Notes under the pieces: generated by a model
The model's input: only the letters and a program-made list of their open reading frames with translations
Told to the model about the DNA's origin: nothing
The model's database searches: none
Shown: piece after piece, positions 11,408 through 22,952 of the stretch
Layout: the number at the start of each line of letters is the position of its first letter
How positions within the stretch are numbered: position 1 is the first letter of the stretch
Program-made: the position numbers and the translations under genes
Assembly (NCBI GenBank): GCA_025331125.1
Contig: JAOALB010000031.1
Location: forward strand, 340,650-404,649
Length of the DNA stretch: 64,000 nucleotides
Reading direction: 5' to 3'
Origin: Mycogone perniciosa
Taxonomy: Eukaryota > Ascomycota > Sordariomycetes > Hypocreales > Hypocreaceae

Positions 11408-13109
11408 GCATATCACGGATTTAGAGTCATCTGCTTTAAAGAGATAGTTTGTCTTGCGAAAGAGGAATTTAGGAGATAAATAGCATCTGCAGATTATGGC
11501 TGGCACAATTGCACCAATCCTCTCTTCAATTTAAGCTAAAGCTGTAGCAGAGATATGGCTTTATCATTGTGATGTTTTGGCGACCTGTAAGCCTCTGCGG
11601 CCTTTAGAACGCCGAGACGATCATCTAGAGCTTTATGGCGCTTACTGTAAGCCAATAGAGTTATTTATCTTAAATAGTGAAGGGGTTTACTGGATACTGG
11701 GGTTTAGTCGGCGTATAAGTAGTTGCCCTCGCTCTCCTTGTAATTGCTGTGCTGGCCATAACTGTTGTGGTTATTGCGAGTCTTGCTACTGCTAGATCTG
11801 TGGTATGAGATTGACTTATCTCTATTGCTGCTATTATTACTATAATCCAAGGTGTTAAAAATGTAAGGAATTAGAAGCGAGGGAGATTGTAGCCAGTGGT
11901 GCATGGACTATCTGTATGAATAGCAATACTTATAATAAAATCCCTGACTATATATCTTATTTCATTTCATTTGATATTTCGTGAATGCCACTTTGGTATA
12001 TACTTATTTGATCCATTTAGTCGGGATATCACGCTGCCTTCAGTTGCTACTCGTAAGCACAACTGCTACCCTAAGGACCTGTGAATACTACATATTACTT
12101 CTTGTCGTAGTAAACGGCATACCATTTTCGAGAATCTTAAAGCACAGAGTTCCTAGATAGGAAGTTTGTTAGACCAATGTCCATATATTGAGCGTGGTAG
12201 GTTAGGTTGTCACGTCCTTCCTATAGGGGCATCGTACAGCCGTTCTCCTAACTCCCATGCTATATTTTTACCGACATGCCTATAGTAGCCCTAAAATAGC
12301 CCTTATATACACCTTTGGCTGGACTAGGCGTATATCACGGACAGAGGGTCGATCTGAGATCCAATGCCAGTACATTATATAATGACTATCGATGGGAAAA
12401 CATAGCGAACAAACACTAAAGCAACATCGCCCTCATTGGCACACCGGCTCTATAAGAGTATAGCCTTTCTGAGAACAACCGAAGTGAACAAGAAACTAAT
12501 CATCGCCAAATAGTGCCGTTAATATCTGATGCAGCCAACCTATTCATTCTAGACCTTCGATAGTGATAATACGTTTATGTCAGACCAAAGTCCAGCAAAA
12601 TGCGAGCCCATACTATGCGTGCAGATAAGTAATCTTATATGTTGTACGGCAGTTCACATATAAACTAATCAGCATACGAATCACAAGTCTGTTGAAGCCA
12701 ATGTTCATTGTCCGAAGTATTGCCTGTCCTTAGTATTGCAGGAGGGCGACCAAGAGAAATATTCATAAAGAGAAACAATATCCAGATACATTTCTACCAA
12801 ACACGTAAACACTCCATTTCCTCAACAACCAGTGAGGAGATACGTGACAATAAGAGCGTGACATTGAGTGCTGGCAATGCTCGGACCGTCCATCAGGGTC
12901 AACAATATCACAAAAGCGGCTAAAATTAAATTGTCACTCAGTAATATCTTCATCTGACTTGGGACTTCACAACTGGGAGAAGTCGAACATTCTGTAGGAC
13001 ATAGTTTATCGCATGTTAGAACTACCCAGCCAATTATGTACCTACAGTTTTATAGGGGGATCCTTCCAACTGTTCAATATAAGACTGTAATTCCCTACTG
13101 GGTGACATA
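11408..13109. other. Intergenic DNA, no gene recognised
   Basis: Base-balanced region downstream of the monooxygenase. Only short open frames that look random (for example on the plus strand at 11577-11795 and 12708-12923), without splice structure or family resemblance. The first 100-200 bp should contain the monooxygenase 3' UTR. Confidence 0.5.
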
Positions 13110-13460
13110 TCAACCACGTCGTGACGTAAAGGACCGTTTATGAAAGCACAATTCGCCAATTATTTGAGAAGTGGTCCGGCGAATATTGCGAAGAAACTTA
13201 GGTTTACGGAATTTCCGATATACGCGAACGTCTCCTGGCCACCCTCGATCATACTTGACAGCCGAGGCAATAAGTCTGAGGCTGCACGCCTCGGCTAGTG
13301 GACACAGTAGCCTAAACTCGCCAGCGTCCGGCATCAGGAAGTTTAAGATTAGTGGTGGACAGAATCGGAGTCGTAGAGAGAGTCGGGCGACAACAGAGCG
13401 TGGAATCCGATCAAACTCGTTTATCGATGCAGTGTTGGCATAGCTAACGTCCGTCACAAA
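13110..13460. other. GC-richer segment with long hairpin, function unknown
   Basis: This stretch is open on both strands (minus 13110-13457, plus 13171-13443), which usually reflects composition rather than coding. Both conceptual products are arginine-rich and unlike any family I know. At its centre is a perfect 9 bp inverted repeat, AGCCGAGGC at 13260-13268 and GCCTCGGCT at 13288-13296, with a 19 nt loop. It could be a remnant of a mobile element; this is a guess. Confidence 0.3.
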
Positions 13461-14065
13461 GATCGTTATGACACCTGCAACTGGGAAAAGGCTATTTCAG
13501 CTTTTACTCGGCATATAATATAATTACGAAAGGCTGTAAGTCAATGTAGTAAAAAATTCTCAACTCGCCTTTTTCTGAATAGGTTTAGCATAGGGTAGCT
13601 GAATAAAAACACTACCCATTAGTGGGGCCTTTAGCGACTAACTCTTTAGACTTCGCCAAACAGCTAGCCACAAAAGTCCTAATACACCACAAAGGCCAAT
13701 ACACTTATTTTGCACATCTTTACAGCTAAAGTTAAGGTATATTTCGTTATGCCAAAATCATTTACATTATATTCTAGCACTTCAGATTAGATTATTATGC
13801 CTCTATATATCTAGTTATCCTTTTTTAGCGTACCTGCTACTCAGCTATCTTATTTATTATAGTCTAATAGCGCTCCCTATTTAGTATTGTCAGCAGCAGC
13901 GGCGATGCCTATATCTCGATATCACTAAAAAACTGGCTAGCTGGTAGTTATAATAGGAGGCCAATAATGCCTTTATCTGGTTATTGTATAGGCTCTCGTT
14001 GTTATCGTTAAAGGGACCGAGTCGGATATAAACAGAGCCACTTCTATGACCCTAAGAGGAGGCCA
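13461..14065. other. Non-coding DNA, no gene recognised
   Basis: Base composition drifts toward AT and no open frame of note is present. Nothing recognisable. Confidence 0.5.
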
Positions 14066-14161
14066 GGCTCGCCAAAGGGCTCGCTAATAGACTCGCCCAC
14101 GGACTTACTGATAGCATCGCCGACAAACTCGTTAACGGACTTATTGAAAGGCTTGTTGATG
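14066..14161 (+). repeat. Degenerate 12 bp tandem repeat, eight units
   Basis: Eight consecutive 12-mers fit GRCTYGYYRAYG loosely, starting GGCTCGCCAAAG and ending GGCTTGTTGATG. Because the period is a multiple of three it encodes a four-residue repeat in either direction; on the minus strand this is (V/I/F)-(N/G/S)-(K/E/D)-(S/P/A/F). This suggests a relic of a repetitive coding sequence or a minisatellite. No intact surrounding frame was found. Confidence 0.6.
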
Positions 14162-14899
14162 CTTTACCCAGTTGTTGTGTCGGCTTTCGTCACGCGCTTT
14201 TTTGTGTACTGTTGGCGTGCTGAGCTTGATATCTGTTCAACTGAATAGCAGCAGTATAGAAAAATATCATTTTAATGCTAGGACGAGGAACTCGATTATA
14301 GTCGCTTTGGATAGCTATCCCGGCTTTAAATGCAGCCATGTTGGTGGTTATTTCTATCGTGTTGGTCGTAAGAATTGAAAAGATATATATTATTGTTTAG
14401 GGTATATATAAATTTGCATATAACTAAAACAAATGCAGGTAGCGGCTAAGTGTATTAGACGTTTATAGTTCGCCAGGACTTTTATAAGTAAATAGACTAA
14501 CTGACCCACCCTTATTATCCGACCCCTACAGGAGTCCAAGTACCTGACCCTAACCTAGTTAAACAAACTTTAATAGGTTAACTTAACTTAACGTAACCCC
14601 TATAAGTATATTAAACCCTTAGAAATACTAATATTACTTATTAAGTATATTAAGCTATTATTCTTTTATTATAGAATTTAACTTTAATTTATCATATATA
14701 TTTATATATATATCCTATAATGAAAATAATATATAGAAAATTGTTTCATTTTTTAATATAAATAACATTTAATTTATTAGTTATATTTATAAATTTATAA
14801 TTTAAAATATATTTTTAGTAAATAAATAAATAACTGTTTAAATCACTATATTAAAAAAATAATAAACTAGTTAAATATATATATTTATTACTAGGATTT
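14162..14899. other. Transition from gene island to AT-rich block
   Basis: G and C fall quickly after about 14.6 kb. A short open frame at 14172-14378 continues from the 12 bp repeat but has no recognisable content. No gene seen. Confidence 0.5.
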
Positions 14900-16111
14900 A
14901 CTGCCTTTATAATATACTTAATAATATTATATTAAACTGCAGTATATACTTTATATTAAACTTTTAAAAATAACTTTTAAAGCGATTAAAAATTATATTA
15001 AAATAGTTATTAGCCTTTTACTTTAAAATTAATAGCTAAACTAAAAGAATTAATATAAATATAAAATAATACCTATAAGCTTTTATTAACTTTTACTAAG
15101 ATAACTAGGCCTACTAGCTTCTATTAATTAAATTCGCTATAAATAATATAGTATTTAAAACTATTAGTATATCGCTATTTTTTACTAATTATAGTTTTAA
15201 CCTTTACTTAAAGACAGAGCCTTTATAGCCTTGCCCGCAAAACCTCTTTACAGTAAAGAAAAGAGAGTTTTTCTACACTAAAACTATTGCTAAGTAATTT
15301 AAATGTATTATTATATAGCTAAGAGCCTTTACTTAAGCTTTAAGAAAAAGATATAAGGAAAATGTAAACGCGTAAAGAAAGGTATTACTAGTCTATACTA
15401 TTAGGCAAAAAGTCTTTATTAATATATAAAATATAAAGATTAACCGGCCAATAAAAAAGCTAGATAATAAATAGGTAAGGCCTTATATAATAATAAAAGT
15501 ATACCTATAAGCCTATACTGTTACCCTGCTAGAAGGCATAAAGATTTTCCTAGTCTTATATAACTCCCTCCTATAACCTAAAACAGCTACTTTACTGCAT
15601 TTTAGGTAAAAGATAATTAATAAAGCTAAGTTAAAAAATATTTAAAGTAGAATATTAAAAAGAGAAAATAGTATAAATAAAGTATAAAAGAAATAAGAGT
15701 TTAAAGCGCTTTTAAATTATTATAATAATAATAGATTTTATTACTTTATTAAATAGAAATACTATACTGCTATATAGTAACCAGCTAAAGACCTATGAGA
15801 CTAAGAAAAGGTAATATAAGACTTTTATAAGGGAAACCTAGAAAAGCTAGGCCTACTGCAATAAATATTAAAAGGAATTACGAAAAAGGAAAAAAAGGAA
15901 ATAGCTAGAAAGAAACTAATGCCTGCAAAGCGCTAACTAAAGACTATACTGCGTTAAAGCCTATAACTAAACTATATATTATTAACACTAAAAACTATAC
16001 AATTCGCCCCATTTACCTTTATATTGGAAGTATTAAGATAGATTACCTGGAATTTCGATTTATATAAATAATATAGCTATTTGCGGCCGAATAGTGTAAT
16101 AAAAAGGGGGG
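14900..16111 (+). pseudogene. 3' part of gypsy pol (integrase end) of the second retrotransposon family
   Basis: Stop-riddled plus-strand remnant that aligns base by base with the reverse complement of about 25.27-26.2 kb in the full-length element. The part near 15.42-15.60 kb reads like the gypsy integrase C-terminus, with a K-K-L-D-N-K then R-P-Y (degenerate G-P-F/Y) module and a later L-Y-N-S-L-L in place of F-H-V-S-L-L. It ends in a polypurine tract, AAAAAGGGGGGG at 16101-16112, followed by an LTR. The copy is 5'-truncated, and it retains noticeably more G and C than the full-length copy. Confidence 0.75.
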
Positions 16112-16115
16112 GTAT

Positions 16116-16287
16116 TATTATGGCGTTAACCGTAACGCGATGTTGACGCCCTGTTATGTAAGCCCTGGTTACGTAACTAGGCCCTAATATATTCCTAGCT
16201 ATAGCTTTCTGTAAAGCCTTAAGGCTTTCTCGCTCTCTACAGCACAACAACAATATTTGCCGTAACCTACCTTTCTATACTATAATA
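16116..16287 (+). repeat. 172 bp LTR of the second gypsy family, single copy
   Basis: Starts TATTATGGCGTTAAC directly after the polypurine tract and ends ...CTATACTATAATA. It matches the two minus-strand LTRs at 25083-25254 and 31821-31992 and has the same 172 bp length. The expected TG...CA ends read TA...TA here, consistent with RIP. Confidence 0.85.
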
Positions 16288-19200
16288 AATAAAAAGTTTT
16301 ATTTTTAATAGTTTAAATTATTAATAACTATTAAATTAAAGATTAACAAAAGCTTCTATTATTGATTGCTTTATAAATATATTAAGTATTTATAAATATT
16401 TTTAAGGCTTTTTTATAAATAGCCTTTATAGACTTTAAAAAATTAAATAAAAACTTTTCTTTAATTTAATTAATAATTATATAATGAATTAATACAAAGC
16501 TTTACTTAAGTAATAACTATTAATAAATTAAAGTATATTGTTTAATTTAAATTATATAAAGTATTTTATAAGTAATAAGTAATTAAAAGTAAATTATATA
16601 AATTATAATTATAATGAAATATATAAATAGAAACTAATAAATAAAAGAAGAAAACTATTTTATTTTATAAAATAATAAAAGGTTAATTTTTATTATAGAA
16701 TTTAAAGTTTAAAAATTAAATATATTAATTAAAAGAATATTTAATGATAAAGTTTCTTTAACTTTTATTAAATTATAATTAAAAGAAATCTTTACTATTA
16801 AAGTTAAATAAAAGCTTATAAAATTAAAAAGGTTAAATAAAGGGTTTTTTATTGTTTATTGTAAATGAAAATAATAAAATTAAAAAAAATACCTTTATTT
16901 TACATTTTATTAAAAAGGTTAAAAGGTTAAGAATTTGAAAAAGTATATATATAAAAAGCCTTTTTATATAAAATATTTTCATATATTACTTTAATACTTA
17001 AAATAACTTTTGTTAAGAAATAAGTTTAATTAAAGTTTAAATAACTATTAAATTTAAATAGCTTTCAATTTTATATTATAAGCACTTTTTTAAAAGATTT
17101 TTAATATTTATTACTATAATATATTTATGGAAGAAAATTAAAAAAAACTTTAAATCTTTTAATAGTTTAAGTTTAATAAAATTTTGAATTTAAAAGCTTG
17201 AAATAATTTTAAATAATATAAAAGTATATATTATTAATGAGTAATTTAAAAGTATCAAAGAATTTAAAAAGATTAAATTTTAAATAAAGAATTTCCTTTT
17301 TTTCCTTTTAAACTTAAATTTAATATATATTTAAAGAAAAAAGCTTTTGACCTTACTTTAACTTAATCCTGTACTGCTTTTAAAGCTTAAATTTAACAAA
17401 AACCTTTCTTTTAAATGAAACAAGATTTCTTACTTTTATAATAAACCTTTTTTAAAATAAAGTCCATTTAATAAATAATTTTAATAGTTTATTACAGGGA
17501 CGTTTATGAATTCACTTTATAATAAAGGTTATTAATGTTAATAACTATATAAATAATACTTTAAAGCAATTCTTTAAAGGAAATAAACTTGATAAATTTA
17601 ATTTATAAATTATATACTTTAGTAGAATTATTAAACTAATAAGCTTTACTGTTAAAATTGAAATTAATTATATATATATAAACTAAAGGTTTATAGTTAT
17701 TTTATTATTAATATTTATTTTATAGCTTATCTTAATATTATAATAAAAACCTTTTAAACTAAAGTTTAACCTTTATTAGGTTTTATTATTATAAAAGAGT
17801 TAAATATATTATATTAAATATAATAGTTAAATTTGGTTTTAACTATTATAAGTTATAAAGTAGTTAAATAAAGAAAGAAATATAATTTAACGTTTACTTT
17901 TATAAATACTTTAATAATTGTTTATAAATTATATATAATTTATATATAAAGAAAGGTATTAAAGTAAATATTATATATTTTAAACTTAATAAATAAATAT
18001 AAATATTAGAGATATTATATAGTATAATTGAATTAAGAAATATAATTGTTAAAATAAAGTTATAATTAGAATAAATATATATATAATTAAGATTAAGGAA
18101 AATATATATCAAAGTATTTAATCGGTAATTAAATAATATAAAATTATATATTATTTTCAATTCTTTTATTTATAAAAAATAATGAAGATATTTTAAACTT
18201 TAAAAAATACATATTTTTTTTTAAAAAAGTATTTATTTTAATTAAAAAAAGTTAAAAGAATTTTAAAACCTTTTAAAAGCTTTAAATATTAAAAGACCTT
18301 TAAATACTATAAAATAAAATAGTTATAAAAGAGAAGCAAAAAAAGCTATTATAAAAGTAACGAATATTATATTTAATATAAATTATATATTAATTACTTT
18401 TTTATATTATATATAATTTATTATAAAAGGATTTCTAATAAACCTTTTTAAAGGCTTCTTGAAATTGAAATATTACTTTACTATTTAAATTATATTAAAT
18501 TTACTATTATATTTAAATTTAAAAACTTTAATTATAAAATCTTTAAAACTATAAAACTTATTTTATTATTATTTGATATAAAAAGGGTTTTAAAGGTTTT
18601 TTATTAATAAAGTATTATTCGTAATATTTAAAAATAAAATCTTTTTAAAATAATATTTTAAAGGTTTATTTAAAAGAATAGCTATTAATTGAATTATTTA
18701 TGTAATTTATAATATTGAAGTTATTTTAAATAAACGAAAACTACAACTTTACTTATAATAAAGATTTTCAAAACCTTTAATATTATTATAAAAACTAAAT
18801 TAATTATATAGTTTAAATAATTAAGTTAATTTATTTAATTTATAAAATAAATAAGCTTTTTTATAAGTAATAAGATTATTTTTATTTGTGAGAAATATAT
18901 TTAATTTATTACACTTTCCTTCTAAATATACTATTTAATAAAACCTTTTTATTTCTTTACTATATTAATATTATATAGTTCTTAAACTATTTAATGTAAA
19001 AGTTTATTATATTACTTTAAATATATAAATAATATATTTCTATTTAATATAAAAAGATTTGTTTAAAAAAGAATTAGCTTTATATAATAACTATATAATA
19101 AAATATTTAAATAGAATCCTAAATATAATATATTTAAATTGTATTAAAGTTAGGTTATTATACCTTTATTATATAAAAGGCTTAATTAATAAAGACACTA

Positions 19201-20640
19201 TTATAATAAAATGAAAAACTTAATACTTAAAGGTTTGTTTAGATTAAAAGCCTTTTTTTAAAAAGCTTTATGAAAAGTATTTATAAATAAAATCTATAAT
19301 AGTTTTAACTGTTTTTAAATAATTTAAAAGAATTTAAAAACCTGTATCTTTTAAGACTATAATATAAATTGTAAAGGCTTCTATTCATTGAATGTTTTAT
19401 ATTAAGTAAAAATATAATAGTTAAAGTATTAATAATAATTGTAAATTAACTTTATTAAATAAATAAATATAAAGATATTTAACTTAATAATTAAATTAAA
19501 GAAAGCCTTTACAATTATATTAAATCGAATTTCTTTTAATTTAAAAAACTATTAATATATTTATTTCTTATAAGAAGTAAAAGGTTGTTATAATTAATAT
19601 TATTTGAATTCAAATTTAATTTAAATATATAATAAACTTTATAAAATTCAATTAAAACTATTTAATTAAGCAATATATTCATAAAAAACCTTTTTTCAAT
19701 TATAATAAATTAAACCTATATATGTTATTTATTTTACTAATAAAAGTAGTAAATTTACTTTTGTTACTTAATAACTCTTATATATATTCTTTGATTTAAA
19801 TTCATTTTAATAGACTTAAATTTAAAGGAAATATACACTCTACAACAATTATTATTTTACAATAAAAGTAATTATAAATATGAAATATTCTAATAATATA
19901 ACAATTTATAATATAAAAGTATAAATTACTTTAAGGGATATAAAGCTAATAGTTAAATATATAAAAGAAATTGTATAGTTTAAATAGCTTTTCTTTTAAC
20001 TAAATAAACTAATTATTCATAAACTATTTAATAAACCTTTGTTATTTATATAAAATATATATATATACTTTTAAAAATTAATTTAAAATAATTTATCTTA
20101 TAAAGTATTATACTTTATAAATATTTATTTTATAAATTGTAATATATAAAGATATTATAAGTAATAAATAAATTAATTATTTAATTAAAGAAAATATAGT
20201 TTTCTTTATTATATTATAAAATCAAGCTATAATTATATATATTAAAAAATCACTTAAAAGGATTATAAAAGTACAGGAATAAAATAAATTTAATTAAACT
20301 TTAAAAGGCTATAAATAATAAAGATTTAAAGCCTTAGCCTCTTTTTTAAAGCTTAAAGTCTTTTACTTTATTTCTTATAACCTTTTAATAAATAAGTTAA
20401 AATCAAGAAACTGTTAAAAGTATTATAAATATTTTAAATATAATAAAGAGTTTATTTATAAATATAATAAGTTAAAAAAGTAAACTTATTTCAGAAAATA
20501 TAAAATAATTAAACTTTCTTTTTAAATTCTTTTTTAAAAAACTTTCTTTTTATTTATTTAACTTATAAAAAATAAAGCCTTTTAAAAATTACTAAAAGAA
20601 GTAAACTTTTATAGTTTCTTTTTAATAGAAATAAATTCAT
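16288..20640. repeat. Extremely AT-rich RIP-type block, origin not resolved
   Basis: Long runs of A/T with scattered short GC words and no usable reading frame; the one open stretch (minus 17900-18160) encodes only I/Y/L/N/K and is a composition artefact. The similarity of texture to the gypsy-derived blocks suggests heavily mutated transposon DNA, but I could not read a conserved motif in it. Confidence 0.6.
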
Positions 20641-21099
20641 ATTATTTAAATTAACCCTTTTGCCTTTATAAATTAACACTTACTAAACAGCAGTATAAGC
20701 CGCCAGTAATATATAAGAGGTGGAATAAGTGGAATCATGGATAAAAAGGGGATAGAACAGAAAGGAAAGGGACGGATACGCTTTTATGTGTATCAGCCAG
20801 CTCTTAATATCCTATTGCATATAAGGTATTTATATAACTAGTTTATTTAGTGGATATAATAAACAAATAAACAAATAAACTAAGTAGGTAAAATATAGTT
20901 GCATATAAACTAGGTAGGTTCACACCACAGGAAACCACTGTACAGATGAATGTAAAATACCCACTCTTCCACCTTGTTAGGAAGTGTTCTTCACGACTCT
21001 ATACTATCCATGCATGGGGTTCACGTCACTGATAGGACAGACACCCCAAGTCAGCTGCTCAGCGATCCAGACCACCGGGTCGGCCCCCTAATCTGTGTA
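20641..21099. other. Border region with (AAATAAAC)n-like tail and short direct repeat
   Basis: Base composition returns to normal here. At about 20867-20882 the units AAATAAAC repeat, and the 13-mer AAACTA(A/G)GTAGGT occurs at 20877-20889 and again at 20907-20919. A/C-rich tails of this kind are seen at the 3' ends of some non-LTR retroposons, so this may be the end of a degraded one. No gene apart from the P450 3' region. Confidence 0.4.
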
Positions 21100-22875
21100 T
21101 TACCGAAGCTCCCTACGACGAATCCTGATCGTCTCAGAGAGCGGTGGCAAAGGCGAGTCTCCGAGAACTCTCATCCTCGGTGCAGGTCCAGTTGCTTGTA
21201 TATCGTAATTAATGGCCATATAGGCCATCATTACCTTTGTTAGATGAACGACCAACCAACGACCCGGACTACAAGTGGATTTAGTCAGCCACGTGGACAA
21301 CAATTTTCCTTTGGGAAAGGATGATAGCAGTACTCACCAAGCGTGCCGTCCGTATCCCCAACCCAGATATCTGTCATTTATTTGACCAGCGTGAAGACCC
21401 TTGGACTGGCCACCTTTATTTAGATCGAGTTCCTCTTGCTCAGGGGTTTCAGGACCCTTGTCGGGGACCACAAAGCGGAAAGGATCGTAAACAGCCCCAT
21501 TAGGATAATACCTACTATCTGTGTGAACGCTGTAGATCGGTACTCCAACCCATGTTCCTGTCGGGATCAGTATCCCGTTAGGTAATCTTAGTCCGTCCGG
21601 CTTTACCACCTCTCTGGTGAGACCGTTGATCAGGGGCGGATGGATCCGCAGACTTTCTCGTATCGCACTGTTCATGACTTCAAGACGCTTAATCATGGTG
21701 GCGTCCTCCCAATCTTTCGGGACTTGAAACAACGATTCGGCTTCTTCTCTCAGTCTCTCGTAAACTTGGACATCAGGGGAACAAGTTGTGATATCCATGG
21801 TGAAATGTGCCAAAAGAGACGATATTGGAAAGCTCGCACTAAATCCCTGATGGATAAAAATGAGTGAGCAATACAGAATATAGGTAGAAAGAATGAGACG
21901 ATAATAAATACCAAGACTAGCGCTTGCTGAACAAGCATTGTCGGACTAACAACATCTCGGAGGTCTTTATGCTTTAGCGTTTCTCTGATGCATTGCGCAA
22001 GCACGTCGTCTTCATCTCTGATTCTATTCTCTTTCTTCTCAATATCAGACAACCGATGCTGAACAATCGGAACAAGGACTTTGAAGATCTGTCTCTGGTA
22101 GTACCACAAGGGTATGCTGAATAAAGGTCCGACTATAGCCCTAAGTGGCGCCGGCAGTTGGTTGATCACCATCGCACCGATGCCGATTGTTGTCGTAAAC
22201 TTGCAATACAACCTTAGAAAGTGTGGATCATGGCACACTGGAGCCCCGAACATGATCCGAGCCACAACCCTACTGTTAATCTCCTGCATTGTGCTGTAAA
22301 GGTTGAGTGTCCGCCAGACGGCATCGCTTTTGCCCAATACATCGTCGACACTCGAGCGAACCTCGTGGTACATGGCCTTATGTAGCATGTCGAGCTTCCG
22401 CGTGAGACTGTCGTTGACGATCCTGGTCATAAACAATGTGGTGGACTGGTCATCTATGCCTATTCTCAAGTGTTTCAGAGGATGGCGAATATCTCGTACT
22501 CTGCTGGTTGAAACGTCCGACTCCTGCTGCGCGGCAAACCATTTAACGTGCTCCGGAGGCAACATTATTTCGTCTCGGAAATCAAGGTTGGGAACGAAGA
22601 AAGGTTTCCCGGTATGAGAGTACTGCGGGTGGACCCTCAGTCTTCTTTCTTTTTTGAGCTGAAAACATACTTACTGTAGTGTAGCCATAATTTTGTACGC
22701 TTACACCGTCTCGGAGCTGGCGAAGGGCAGCTCTGAATGGCTTGAACAGCTCTTTCCGAATTCCGACTGTAGGGATCAAATTGTGGAGGGTCGTCTCGAC
22801 TTTGGAAGACATGAAAAACCCGGTGTATACTAACAGAGCCAGGAGAGAAAGAAGAAAGATGAGAAGAAGAGCCAT
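21100..22875 (-). CDS. Cytochrome P450 monooxygenase (CYP68/ent-kaurene oxidase-like group)
   Basis: ER-anchored haem monooxygenase. Four exons down the minus strand: 22875-22675, 22622-21912, 21846-21338, 21268-21100. Introns are 52, 65 and 69 bp with GT...AG ends; phases agree and give 529 aa, a normal length. An N-terminal membrane anchor spans residues 3-17 (L/I/A-rich). K-helix E-S-L-R is at 368-371, the P-F-R-F (PERF-region) motif follows, and the haem loop reads W-G-Y-G-R-H-A-C-P-G-R with the iron-ligating cysteine at about 474. The Cys codon is split by the last intron, which confirms the splice model. The first position of the haem signature is W where F is usual. Resemblance to fungal secondary-metabolite P450s (G-V-R-K-E type N-terminus) is from memory of the family. 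The gene stands alone between AT-rich blocks, with no partner biosynthetic gene visible. No RIP stops. An in-frame ATG at 23025 is less likely than 22875, which starts at the anchor. Confidence 0.9.
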
Positions 22876-22943
22876 ACTGGATGGAGAGACAGAGTTACTC
22901 GCCGTGTTTACGTTGCGAGGACTAATAGTTGTGAATTGTGAAG

Positions 22944-22952
22944 TTTTATATA
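22944..22952 (-). promoter_or_regulatory. TATA box-like site of the P450 gene
   Basis: TATATAAAA on the minus strand, about 70 bp upstream of the chosen ATG at 22875, a sensible distance for a fungal promoter with a short leader. It also favours 22875 over the upstream ATG at 23025. Confidence 0.45.

Noticed and set aside
13110..13457. Protein-coding gene on either strand
   Set aside because: Open in both directions, arginine-rich in both, no introns, no recognisable domain.
17900..18160. 86-codon open frame in AT-rich DNA (minus)
   Set aside because: Encodes almost only I, Y, L, N, F, K from AT-only codons; expected by chance where stops are diluted, with no start context, splice sites or family pattern.
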